Of a stretch of DNA of 64,000 nt, positions 1-11,946 are shown piece by piece (the first letter of the stretch is position 1; the number at the start of each line of letters is the position of its first letter). Below the pieces are notes generated by a model. That model was not told the origin of the DNA. It searched no databases and worked only from the letters and a program-made list of their open reading frames with translations. Position numbers and translations under genes: made by a program. Source of the DNA: Kryptolebias marmoratus (Eukaryota; Chordata; Actinopteri; Cyprinodontiformes; Rivulidae); assembly GCF_001649575.2 (NCBI RefSeq), contig NC_051451.1, positions 27,831,184-27,895,183 on the forward strand, given 5' to 3'.

Positions 1-314
1 AGCTGCTGCAGGAGATGTTCCTACAAGTTGTTGAGAAGGTCCATGCTCAGGTTTTGTTTTGTTTGTTTGATTCAAAAGTAAATTATTTTTCATATTTAAA
101 GTTAAAGTTACAGTCGATGCATGAATTGTTTTAATTTCCAGGCTGTAAGAAAACAAAACAGAAGGACAAAGAGTGTCTTTGTGTCTCATTTATCATAATT
201 AGTGTCATCAAGTCCAACAGGAGAATGTTACTCATAATTAATCAGCTTTAAGCTTTGCAGCACACAACATGCTCTTATTTTGAAGGTCCATGCAAGTCTT
301 AAGGTTCACTTAAC

Positions 315-3300
315 CATTCCAAGGAGCGTGCTGAAGGAACCAGTACCCTCCTCCGCCGTAATTCACAAACACCATGACTGTGAGGGCGAACCTGCAAACA
401 TATCCCAACAATCAGTTTGGAAAAATACCATAAAATCAGCAAAGAACAAGCTGCACGAGTAAAAGAGAGAAAGTTTCTGCTCTGAAACTATGAACTTTAC
501 TGGAACGGCTCTTTACGGTGCAGAGAAACAATCAGAAATATAAAAAAACAAACAATAACTCAAGAGCTGTAAAACATCGAGATAAAAGCCCAAATAAAAC
601 AGAGGATAAAAGTAGGAATACATTTGAATAATAACTTATGAATTAAAGTTACAGATGATGTGGTTTTTATTGTGTCACAATCCAAAAGCTTAGTAATGCA
701 TTTTAAAGATTATGAATCACTCAGGAAATGAACACTTGTCCTCTGCAGCTCCGCAGGCAGATCTGCTGACTAAAGACTTCGCTGCTAATATATGAAACAC
801 TTTATACTTTAACGCTCGGCCAAGGCTGCAGGAGACGAGAGCCACACTGAATCAGCCTCTGGACGGGAAAAAGGTGTTCGGATCGCACGTCAGAAACCAG
901 GCAGGGCGCCATCAGACGCCACGAGTGAAAACACAGAAGGCCTCGGCTGAGAAACGCATGAATTTATGCTTCTGTGTTGTATTTAATTAAAACAGAAAAT
1001 AAAACGCAGGGGTTTCAGGAGCCATAATGGCATCAGGACAACCTCTCTGACTGAGCCCGATAAGGTGAGCTGCATCTGCCTCCTCTTGTTTTTCTGCCTG
1101 GATTCAATTAGGAGGTGAGCCGAAGCTTTTAGCCCAAACCTGCTGATACGAGATTTTAATCGGCCGCTATCATCTCACAAGGGTTATTAAAGTGGAGTAA
1201 AACCCCCGGTGCCGTTTCTCTGTCTCTCACAGGTACACACACACACACTCAGGCCATTATTTAAATTTTAACGAATATATCCATTAGTTGCTATAGCAAC
1301 GCAGACAAAGGTTACATCCCTTAGCCGAAGAGGCTCTGTGAAATCACAGCTTGTTGGTCGTTTTTAATTAAAGCAGCTGTTTGGTTTGAAATGGGAGCTG
1401 AAAACGTAACAGCGGAGAAAACTAATTATAACTCAGTTCTGTTTGCTGCTAAAATACAGGAAAAATACTGAGAGCCGAGCGAAGAAGAAGAAACAAAAGG
1501 CTGAGCTGGCAAAGCTAAAAGGAGAAGAAATGCAGCTAAAACTGGCAAAATGCTAGCTAAAAGCAAAAAGGAGCAAAAGACTAATTAAAAGTAACAAAAG
1601 GAAAGAGGCTTTTTAAAAGCTAAAAGCAGCATTAAACAAATAAACACAGAGCCAGTTTCCTGAAGCTGCAGCTAAGATTAGCAAAATGGACGATAAAGCT
1701 AAAATTAGTGAAACTGTAGCTAAAAATTAAACGAATGTTTAAGTTCAAATTGGCAAAACTGTGGGTAGAATTGGCACAAATGTAACTAAAAACCAAAAAT
1801 AAAGCAGAATGTTAGCTAAAAGCAGCATAAAAAGATTAAAAACAAAGTTGATTTGCTGTTCAGAAACCAGGTTTTAAAGGAGGAGATTTCTGTTTTGTAA
1901 TAAAGTTTAAAACATCAAAATCAAAATCACAAAATTCCTGATCCATCTGAATGTTTCGGTACATGACTGGTTAGAATAGCAGGAAATATGCAGAAGTAAT
2001 TTGGTTGCACAAGACGCGCAGAAGAAACTATAAACCAGGAAACGGAGAATGCTGAGTCAGCGTTGGGCAGAGAATGAATCAGCAGCGCTCTGTTCTCGCT
2101 GTAATAGTTGTTCCATCTGTTGTTCGGCTGGCTGGGATTTTCAGCGGTAAGGACACCGGTGAAAAGGCTTTCAGCGACGCGGCGCAAGATTAAAATCCAA
2201 ATCCTTTTAGAAAAATGAACGTGCAACCACAACGCACATTTCTCTGTATATCATGTCAGAGGAGGCTGAGCAATGAGCAGAAAAAGCTTTCAGCTCAGAA
2301 GGAGGGCCGCTCGCCTTCGGAAACGTCTCGGGTTTATGGCAGCTGACGGATGAGTCTGTTTCTCCGTGGAAAGTTGTTACTCATCACGGTTATGGATCAT
2401 AAGCCACCTGTGGCATCCATCTTCAGCTTGATTTACCGTCTTGTCGGGAATAAGACTCTCCAGCACCACCAATCAGGATGTCAATATGTGACAAGTGTCT
2501 GTAACCTCAGATGAGCATTTCAGGGAACAAGATGGAGGACCTCAACAAGAAGAGTAACTGAAATGTGGCTCTGCAGTTGTTGCAGATATTGATGAAAATG
2601 TACTTCAGCTGCTGGACTACATAAAAATACTGGCTAGAAATACAAAATATGGCCCAGTACAGCTACTAAATATTGTATTTTGTTCCCTGGACTCACAACA
2701 GGGAACAACCCAGCTAAGAACATGAAATCTCCATTGCGTGGACAATTTTTGACGGGTCTCAGGGAGGTCTTCAGGTCCATATTAAGAACTCTGTGATCGC
2801 TGATCAACGTCTGCAGCAGAGACAGTTATGCTGGTTTATGGTTGCAGCAGCAGCATATTGAGGCCCTGGGTGGAGCGTGGAGCCTCCATGATGGTCGTAG
2901 GAAGATTTGGAGCAGGACTGATCATGACAAAGTCATGGAAACAACATACCGCAGGTTTGATACCTGAGGTGGAAGCTTCATGCTAGCTTGTTGTGATCTT
3001 CTCGGGCGTAGCTGCATCCTGAGGGGCTCGGGTGTGACTGTAAGTGTACGTGGTAATATGGAGTATGGAGCGTAGTGGGCACGGGAAACATCGTGGAAAA
3101 GCCTATTTGGCGAGTACTTGGAGCATACCACCATCATCCCTGCCTTCACGCTGAAGGAGGTTTTCCTGCAGCGACAGGTTGTGTGGATCACGCAGAGCGT
3201 AACGAGGTCCTTAATGGTTTCGGCTTTTCCTCAAAAGGAAGCTGGAAAAGATGCCAATCGTCAGCTGGATATGATCCGTGTGCTGCTGCTCGAGTTTGGC

Positions 3301-6300
3301 AGGAGATCTACAGCCCTGTGGATGTGTGCTGATATGTTGATGGCATTATTACATCAATTATTTGGCAACGGGGAGGTCAGAGCCACACCAGCATCCTGTT
3401 TCCAGAGAGGCGTGCTTTGTGTCCAGCCCCAGGCCACAATTAGGACGAGCAGGGAGCCCAGATTCAATCACATGCGTCCCTCCTGTCCAACAGAAACACT
3501 CTGTTCCAAACCCGAGACGCAGGCATATCAGCCATGCCCAAAGCTACACCGCCCGATAACAACAGCTTTGAGGGAGTATGTGGCCACACTGTGACCCCTG
3601 TAATCATTCATTACACCGGGTCTGTAGATTTTCATCGTGCCTCAGACTGCTCTAAAAAACATTAGCATGTGGAAAAGCAGCATGTGGTGATAGACTGATA
3701 AACAGGATGGTTGTTGATGGCATACATACCCTCGGAAAGTGTCCAGAGAGAGCAGGCGGGACTGTTTGGTTTTACTGGGATTATCTGCAGTTTCACCATC
3801 ATCCTGTAATAAAGACATAAATCATGCTGGCATTTCCACTAAAGACTGGATGTTGTTTCAACAATGTTTTTACTATTTTAAGGGTTGATTAACTGGAGCA
3901 AACGATAATTAACAGTCATGAAAAAAAAGAAAGTCCATTCTTTTTCAAATTTAGGGTTTCAGAAAATAAAACTGATCTGGTTTTTATCAGGTTCTAAAAT
4001 TATTCTAATCTAACCTCAAGTGAAGAAAAACTGAGGTTCAGCTGATGGACTGATCACCGTCAGTTAACACAACGCCAAGGCAGAAAGACATCAGCAATGA
4101 CCTCAGAGAAGCAGCTGTTAGGAAGGGTCAAAGGTCATTTTAAAACTTTCTGGAGTCTGGATTATTCCCAAGAGGAAACACTGAAGACAGCTGCCAATTC
4201 TCCCAGGAGTGGCAGCAAGTTCACCCTGAAGGTCAGGCCGTGCAATGAGCTCCATCTCAGCTTCTACAGGCCTCAGTCAGCAGGTTAAAGGTCAAAGGTC
4301 ATGGCTTATTTAAAAGCCTCTTCGCTTTAAAACCAGCATGGCAGCTCAACTTAAGTTAATCTGAAGGAACCACAAGACTTCTGGACCAGAATCAGACCAA
4401 ACAAGAGCTGCAGAAATATATTGTTTGGCTTGTTTGTATTTATTTGAGCAAAGAATATTTAAATATGGTTAAATATTCAGCCTTTTTTCCTCACTTACAC
4501 TTAGTCTTTTCACCCAAGGTTCAAAACCACAGTCAAAGTACTGATTTCAAGTAGTCTCCAGCTGATTGCAGAAAACTTAAAATGACCCTCAGTGGTAGCC
4601 ATGACTCATTATCATCACAATAAAGATCTTTATTTTGATGTGGCCACGAGGAAGAACATTTAATTGTACACTTGTGGCAAACATTTCTTTAAAGATTCTA
4701 TAAAACAAGAACAAAAGCCAAGGAGAAAATATCACACAGCTCAACATTTCTTAACCCCCCCCCTCTTTGTGAAGACAGAACTTCTGCTGCCCCTCGCTTG
4801 GATTTGCCTGACTTTCTGGCCTCTCGGCAGCAGTTTAAAGGACCAGAGCAGGAAGACACCAGCTCTAATATGTCATGATGGATCTGTATGCCATCCAAAC
4901 ACCATATGGAAGCCAGAGACGTCCTGCTCGGCACAATGAGAGGAGCTGTTCGCGCTGCTGACCGTTGGCTCTCGCAGAGGAGAGAGAGGATTGGATGGAT
5001 GCACCGATCAACCAGCTCTGCTAACATTTGTATCAATCATTCCATTAGTGTCTCCCAAACGGCTCCATGATTGGAGTCTCAGAGCAGTTTTTGTTGTGAA
5101 GCTCGGGCTGCACGGTCGGCCAATGTAACTGTTGGATTAAGGCAGCGTTTGAGTTCAAAAAGATCCAGGACAGAAATAAAAACAGGGATAGACACAAAGT
5201 ATTTTTACTCGTCTGAATGTAGGACTTTTAGGCACCATTCTTGGTGTTTTTTTTACTTAGTCGTGTCAGATGATCTCAGTGTGTATCCACCTGCTCTGAC
5301 AGAACCAACACCTCTAAGTAGAAGAGGCATTATGAAGACCAAGGAACTCTCCACACACAGAGACAGATCTGTGGAGTACAGGAACCCTGAAGATCCCACA
5401 GAGCTCCATTAAATCCATCATTAGGAAACAGAAAGATGATGTCACCACAGCAAACCTGCCAGGAGAGGCTCGACCACCAGGAGGACATGAATCAGAGGGA
5501 CATCCAGGAGGACAAAGACAACCCTGATGGAGCTGAAAGATGGAGGATCTGTCCTCAGGACCACTAGAAGCTTCCTGGAGGAGAAACATGTGGAAGAAGC
5601 TGCTGGGGTCAGATGAGACCAAACATCAACAACAACATGTCTGAGGGAAATCTACCATCCCTACAGTGAAGCACGGCGGTGGCAGCATCATGCTGTGGGG
5701 ATGAAAGTTCAGAGAATAGAAGCTTGTGGAGACAGCTGCTGTTGAAGGAGGAGGCTCTACGCAGTATTGGGTTTGGGGGGCTGAATATATATGAACGCAC
5801 CAATTTTCAGTTTTATTTAAAACAAGAATTTCCTCATTTAACTGAAAGAATTCTTAATTTTACTCAAATAAAAAAAGAATACCAAGACAGTGAAGACTGC
5901 TGATAGATAAAATAAATAAAAGTGAGCCCAGAAACAAACCCTGAGGAACACCTTCAGCTGCAGGAAGCTGTTCTGACAGTCCAATCCTGAGAAACTTTAG
6001 CGTTTCTTAAACTCTGAGTGAAAAACCTTGAAGACGTCAGTGAAATGAAAAGTGCTGCTTGTTGTTTAGAGCCTCAATAAAATCATTTATCTGGACTTCC
6101 TCAGTTAACTCCTCTGATTAACTTATGGTTTAAATCTGGCTGATCAGTTTCATCTAATGCAGTTTATCAGGATATGACACAAACGCGCTCATTACAGGAA
6201 GTGTGTTACTTACATTATCCACAGTGTACTGTGAATCTTGGCAGCAAATGGTTTTACTACACTTTGTGCAACACCTCCTGGAAAAGAAGGAAGTTAAGGT

Positions 6301-9300
6301 GCGTCCTGATGGGGGAGGAAATCAGCACAGGGAGGCGTTTTCCTCTGGATAACAAATAAAACGTACCTGTGGACGTACGGCACCACGACAAATAAGAGAG
6401 CAGTTACGGCCAAGAGGAGGGCGACCACCAGAAGAGCTGAAAAAATGAGAAAAAATGGTTTTAACTCAGCAAACTGTACAGATATGGAGTTAAAAATTGG
6501 AGAGAGTCATCTAACACCGTGAATAACAAAATGACGTTCAATGTTTGACCAAAACGGCTGCAAAGCCTCCATTTCTGATTTTAGTCTAAAAACTCTGGGA
6601 GATGCAAGCCTTTAACTCTGAAGAATATTTACAAGCCTTATTTTGAAATGCCAAGCTCCTCTTCCTGTTTGCAGTTTAATCGTTATTATTTAATTTAATT
6701 TAATAGCTAAATTCTGGCAGGGTTTTGATTCGGTTCTCTTAAATTCAAAAAGTTCTAATGGTGACAAGATTTAATTTACGGGAGGGAGCCGTGATGGCAG
6801 ACCTGCCGAATAACAACAGATCCGCTGACTCAGCAGATTCTGAGGCACTTTTCCAAGAGGAGAGGAGCAGAAAACCAATTTAGTGATGGGAATGGGAAAA
6901 AAAGAGATCCGTAATTAAAGACCAAGCATTCCTTGATGGAATGCATATCGCCCATCACCTTTCATCCCCGGGTTTTACACCTAAACCCTTTTTATGTTGA
7001 GGAATGAGCTGCAGCCAACGTGACGTTAAAGATCTGTTAGGGCTTTAAGCATGAGTCAGGGATGACTCTCAGCTACTACCACACCAGGTTCTAGCTTTGA
7101 GGAAAGGGTTTTATTAAAATCCACTCAGACTTTGCCTTGTATAATAAAAATATTTTACTTATTTGTTCTTTTGTCCGTCTCCACCTGACAGAGAACTCCT
7201 CAGTGTTTCCTACCTGTGCTGAGCAGACTGTTATTTAAGTTGAGCGGTCTCTGAGGGGAGATGGTGTAATCACCGGTCTGCGGAGCTAATGGAAGCTCAT
7301 CCTGCTGTGAAAGGTGCTGTCACTCTGACCAGAACGGATAATGGCTACTTGGCTTTAAAAGTCCCATCTCCAACATAATCTGCAGTGTTGTTAAGTAGAG
7401 TGTACATTATGCAGAGAGACGCTTTCAGAATCCCATTACGCCCTAATCCTTCCACACTCCCTAATGTATCACCGAGCAGAGCCGGGACTTCACAACGAGC
7501 AGGAAAGCTTTTCTTTTATCCTTTTTCAAGAAACCAGGTCTTTTTCTGATCAATACGAGCCACGTCCCGGGAGATGGATGGGAGTTACTGCTCCGTGGAG
7601 GTTCTGGCTCTGGTAAAGGCAGGCTGAACAAAAGGCCGGGGAAAACAAGATCCTGCCGAGCTGAAGTACGCTTCAACGTCAACATGATCACCCGCCGGAG
7701 AAAGGCGAAACGTTTTCACCTGCGTGCTTGTTAGCAAAATACCTCACCAACCACTGCACAGATGTTAATGAAACTCTCAGGAAATCATCAGATGTACATC
7801 TGCACCTGATTAATTATCACAGCTAATCAACCTTAGCCGAAACTTTATGCATTCCTTTACAGATGTTTCTACTTACGCAGATATGCATTGTTTGGACTTT
7901 TATCCACAGAGAAACTGCAGACCGGCTGAGTGAAAACGGCCGGCAGCTGGATCCAAACGGAGTAATGACCTCCTTCCTCGTACGTCTGATTCCACCTGCA
8001 CCCACAGCAGAAACACCTTTTTCTTTAGAAAAGCTTTTATCTGACGCTCTTATTCCACAGAAACACTGTTTTCTTCATAATTCACTGAAAGAAGAAAAGG
8101 AAAAAGGAGAACTAATGACTTCTGTGACATCTGGGAAGCTCAGGAGCGCCACCTGGTGTCTGCAGACCCGAACTGCACCCACCGGCCTCTAATTGTCTCC
8201 TGTTTCAGCCCAGAAGAACATGCATTACATGTTCGTATTGATCCAGTGTGGGGATGACATACTGCTGTCCCTTTGAGTGATTCTTCAAAGTGAAAAAGGA
8301 AATCAATAAGAGCTCAGTCTGGTTACAGACCTCAGCATTGATCACAGAAGACAAGACCTCTCGGAGAGTTCAATAAAATTTACATTTTCTGCTAAAATAC
8401 AACGAGAACGCTGAGGAACGAACGACTTTACCGATGTTTGTTGAAGAAGCTGAAGATGAGTCGTTAAAGCCAAAACAAACAGAACAAAAGCTGCGACGGA
8501 ATACACCATTAAAGGATCACAAAAACAAGCTAAAAGGTGCAGAACAAGAGCTAAAAGCTAAATTAAGACTGTAGAAAAAAGCTAAAACCGTAGCTAGAAG
8601 CGAAAAACGGCAATGCAGTAGCTAAAATTTATAATCAGCAGAACAATAGCAACACCGCAGCTAAAAGCTAAAACCAGGTAAAAACAGAAAAATTGTTGCT
8701 AAGAGCTAAAATAAATCCAATTAAAGCAAAAAGCTAAAACCAGTAAAGCAGAAGCTTCAAGCCAATAATAAGAAAACATACCTAAAAGCAGCTAAAGGCT
8801 TAAATTAGAACAAGAACGTTTGAGGGAACTGAAGAGACCTCCATGTTTTTTTATGTAAATAAAATTAAATATGTTGAAAAGTCTAAAAGTCCCAGCAGCC
8901 GTCTCCTGAACGTTGTGATAGGTGGACGGGTGAAACGGCACAAAGTCAGCAGAATAAACCTGACAGGAAACCTCTGGCTCCGTGTTTACAGGTGGCCTCT
9001 GAACGGAGAGCCCCGCAGGTTTCATTAACGAGGAGCGTCACGTCAGATCCGATGTTTCCACAGGACATGTGGCTGTCAGGCTTCAACGAGGCCTTTTCAT
9101 CAATATCAGAACGTCGGCTCTTATTAACCCTTAAAAAGGCTGCGATCGATACCCGGAGGGTGAAGGGAGGACATCACTCAGGTCCTGAAAGCGGGTCACG
9201 ACGTCCCCCCCAGTCCTGTAAATAATCTCATACTGCTGATGCAATCATTGGACTCTGCCGTGTCCAGACAGGACAGCCGAGCTGAAACGAGGACAAAGTG

Positions 9301-9912
9301 TTTTTGTTTGAGACGTGGTCACCTGCAGAGAGTTTCATTCCGGTTCTTCATGTCCACCTTCAGAGTCAGGCTGAACCTGGTGCTGATGGTTGCAGAGGAG
9401 TTGCTGTTGTCGGGCTTCACAGAAACCAGGTGCTGGAACACACACTGGAGATGAAAACAGGCCGAGGTTAATCAGATAAACAAATACATTTTCCTACTTT
9501 TACATTTTAAATAGCATTTTGATACATTTGACCTTTAGCTATCATTCTGCTGCTTCTAGCCTTTATGTATCCTTTGGCTACTTTTGGCTTCTAGCCAGCC
9601 TTTTAGCTACCATTCTGCTACTTTGAGTTTCAGCTCTCATTTTGATAGTTTTGGCCTTTAGCTAACATTTTGCTGCTTCAAGCTTACATTGGCTCCTTTT
9701 AGCTAACGTTCTGCTCCTTTTAGCTAATGTTCTGCTTATTTAAACCCCTCGTCTTTGATGAACTGGACTGATGGTCCTGGTGCGAACGCCGTCTCGTGGA
9801 CGGAGGAGCCATCTTACCTTGTGGCAGAAATCTGACCTGTAGGAGACCTGCACCTCCTCCTCCAGCTGGTTCTGGAAGGTGAGCAGAGCCTGGTCCATTT
9901 TCAGAGCAGCTC
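315..9912 (-). CDS. hgsnat: heparan-alpha-glucosaminide N-acetyltransferase, 5' part (runs off left edge)
   Basis: Lysosomal membrane enzyme that transfers acetyl from cytosolic acetyl-CoA to terminal glucosamine of heparan sulfate. Exons seen on the minus strand, 5' to 3': 9818-9912, 9323-9444, 7214-7277, 6367-6436, 3730-3803 and 315-391, each with AG/GT borders. The luminal part reads [19 protein letters not shown], then a cysteine- and N-glycosylation-rich stretch (NSS, NET). Exon 6367-6436 is a transmembrane helix ([18 protein letters not shown]). The last two exons give [10 protein letters not shown] and [18 protein letters not shown], followed by QHAPWNG. The HGSNAT family has DTFRG, a glycine-rich VNYGGG and a conserved histidine before WNG, so the assignment is firm. 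Phases show at least one exon missing between 9323 and 7277 and one between 6367 and 3803 (each 3n+1 bases); I could not find them. The signal-peptide exon is not located, and the catalytic membrane domain continues beyond base 1. Confidence 0.85.
1486..1830 (-). repeat. composite AGC-rich repeat (family C), body only
   Basis: Dense irregular repetition of GCTAAAAGC and AGCTAAAA words with spacing near 20 bases, lacking coding potential. Same word set as the copies at 8520, 12750, 45090 and 55220. Lies downstream of hgsnat exon 3730-3803 in an intron. Confidence 0.6.
2740..3700. other. hgsnat intron, no recognised element
   Basis: Moderate-complexity sequence with an open frame of 158 codons (3118-3594, plus) that shows no recognisable domain or codon pattern. 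It may be an old transposon piece; I cannot name it. Confidence 0.4.
5323..5900 (+). mobile_element. degenerate Tc1-like transposon fragment
   Basis: Carries the Tc1 transposase hallmark [11 protein letters not shown] (5669-5701), directly followed by a stop. It is preceded by corrupted helix-turn-helix-region sequence (CTGTCCTCAGGACCACTAGAAG) and followed by the common Tc1 3' phrase GGGCTGAATATATATGAACG. It has many frameshifts, is non-functional, and lies in an hgsnat intron. Confidence 0.7.
6938..7141 (+). repeat. dispersed repeat family A, copy 1
   Basis: GAATGCATATCGCCCATCAC followed by ACTCTCAGCTACTACCACAC and a truncated tail (TTAAAATCCACTCAG). Confidence 0.7.
7728..7792 (-). repeat. 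dispersed repeat family A, copy 2 (end fragment)
   Basis: TGTTAGCAAAATACCTCACC then TTAATGAAACTCTCAGG, the terminal portion of the family in reverse orientation. Confidence 0.55.
8520..8915 (-). repeat. composite repeat family C, body plus head
   Basis: An array of GCTAAAAGC words (8520-8790), then on the minus strand the head words ACGGCTGCTGGGACTTTT (8877-8915). Shares the order head, then AGC-body with copies at 10175, 45090 and 55220. Confidence 0.6.
9530..9740 (+). repeat. composite repeat family C, body only
   Basis: CTTTTAGCTA and TTCTGCTACTTT words recur about every 20-25 bases between two hgsnat exons. Confidence 0.6.
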
Positions 9913-10174
9913 CTGCAAAGATCCAGAGCAGCTGTGATTTATGGACTTCACACAAGTCCTTTGGAACATCATAAATATCAGATAGCAGAAGGGTGTTGCT
10001 ACTCATCATAACATCCACTCATTAAACGCTCATAATGCCGACGCATAACGCTGAAGTTTAACTACAGAAACGGCTGAAGGAGCAAAACAGAGCAGAATAA
10101 TAACGCTGAGTCAGCATTAATCATCCCTAAGTTTATTTACGATCCAAATACTTCTGAAAACTTTGTGCAGTTTT

Positions 10175-10435
10175 AGCCGTTCATGTATCAAAAGGTTCGG
10201 CTCATTCAGGGAGACGGCTGCTGTGACTTTTATCTGTTTGTAAAAAAAGTGAAAAGTATAAAAGTTACAAATAGAAAGACATGGAAGATCTCCTCCATTC
10301 CTTCAAAGCCTCGCTCTGTTTTTGTCTTCTTATGTTTTAGCTAACCCTTTGCTTTTTTTAAGCCTTTTAGCTCGTGTTCTTCTGTGTTTAGCTTTAAGTC
10401 AGTTCCAGCTCTCAGCAGAAAATGTCATTTCTCTG
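10175..10435 (+). repeat. composite repeat family C with head, short body and tail
   Basis: Head TTCGGCTCATTCAGGGAGAC and GGCTGCTGTGACTTTT, short AGC body (10330-10400), then tail CAGAAAATGTCATTTCTC. Confidence 0.65.
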
Positions 10436-10510
10436 GTTGTTTTTTGTTCTGGCGCAGACTGATCTCCAGCTGCTTCGATCACCTCGAACACAACGACATT
10501 CGCAGCTCAC

Positions 10511-10533
10511 CTTTCCCGACGTGTCGTCCGAAG
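10511..10533 (-). other. hgsnat: candidate 23-bp coding microexon of hgsnat
   Basis: On the minus strand, cttacctgcag precedes 23 bases followed by gtgagc. The phase (1+21+1) fits the next hgsnat exon and would read [15 protein letters not shown]. The position matches the variable stretch just before ALKMDQ in the human protein. Support is only splice-site and phase agreement; it also lies next to a composite repeat tail. Confidence 0.25.
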
Positions 10534-11946
10534 CTGCAGGTAAGAAAAAATAACAAAATCAGAGTCTTAAGAAGCAGCGTGCTGGATTCCATGTTGCTTC
10601 ATCAGAGACAGCCTCTCCCTCGGCTCATCTTTACGACACAAACATAAAAGCAGCCAAAGGTCACTGCTGGTTCCTTTTACCTGGCCTCACGTTAACGGCA
10701 GGTGCGACCATCAGGTGCTACGATGATTTGTTGGTGAGTCAGTAAATAACATCCTTCATCTCTCTCCTCTAAATCCAAACAGCAGCTCAGGGCTTCCTTT
10801 GGTGCTAACCTGAGCTGACAAAATGACCGACGTTTGGACGTAGAAACTGAAGAGAACCAAGATTTAATGGCGGCTCGTTAGGGTCACCGTGGTAACCAAT
10901 TGCCTCCGCTCATCACCCCCTGACAGAACCCTTAACGAGACAGGCAGAAACGCAGAGCAAAAAGTAAGCCTCAGACGAGCAGCCGCTATGGGAAGACGAT
11001 AAGTCGTGATGAAATAAATCCTGAACTGTGTCTGGGGTGTTTTATTTGGAGGTGCGGCAAATTTAAAAAACATATCTTAACTTTCTATTTTAATCAGAAA
11101 ATCGAGAGCTCAAATCCAGGGGGAAAAACAAGTAACTTCATTTACAAAACACACAAAAAGATGAATAATGGCAAACTGTATGAAGCTCTACAGTTAGAGG
11201 GAGTTAAACTTTCTGTTAGAACTCCAAACAGGACCGGGTTTAGAGCTCCTAACAGGACTTTTTCTTTCCTTACTTCGTGTGATGTACAATTAGAGACTGA
11301 GCTGCACGTTTTTATAGATTTTTTGGGTTGTTTATTTTATTTATTTGTTTAATTTTATATGTTTTTTAAGCTGAGGAGGAGTAGAAAATCACAAATCTTT
11401 TAGAAAATGGAAGAATAACTGATAACAGCTAAATTTAAAGATGTTTAAAAGTGTTAGTTACGGGTAGCAGCGCCCCGATCTCATTTCCACTTTCTTTCAG
11501 CTGTAAAAACCTGATTACTTGTAACATCCTCTCGTTTTGTTCATCATCCTAACCGGGTAATTTCCCTGATGTGGCAGCTGAGTTCAGCGGGAGGGGGGGC
11601 TCGTTAACCTTTGACCTCGCTCCTTTCATATCTGCTGACCTGTGCAGTGTTGTCTGTCAGTGAGGTTAAAGCCCGTTTTGAAAATGAAACAAAGCCCGTG
11701 CTGAAGGGCATCTCCCTCCTCCTCGTCGCTGAGCAAACACTGTTATCGTGTGGCCGCCCAGCAGTTTATGATTAAACAGATGCTGCTGGGAATTTCACTC
11801 AGGCATCTGCTGGGGCAGCTAAGCAGGACCCAGGGCTCCTGTTTTGGATGGATTAGGTCCAGCTTCACTCTCTGGGGCTGCCTCAGTGCAACAGGCAGCA
11901 GGAGCTGAACCCCCAACCACCCCTGATCAAAAGACACTCTTGAAAC

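Noticed and set aside
3118..3594. 158-codon plus-strand frame
   Set aside because: No domain, no splice context, no codon bias; kept only as an unassigned intron region.
8792..9025. Minus-strand frame considered as the missing hgsnat exon
   Set aside because: Its core ACGGCTGCTGGGACTTTT is the head of repeat family C.
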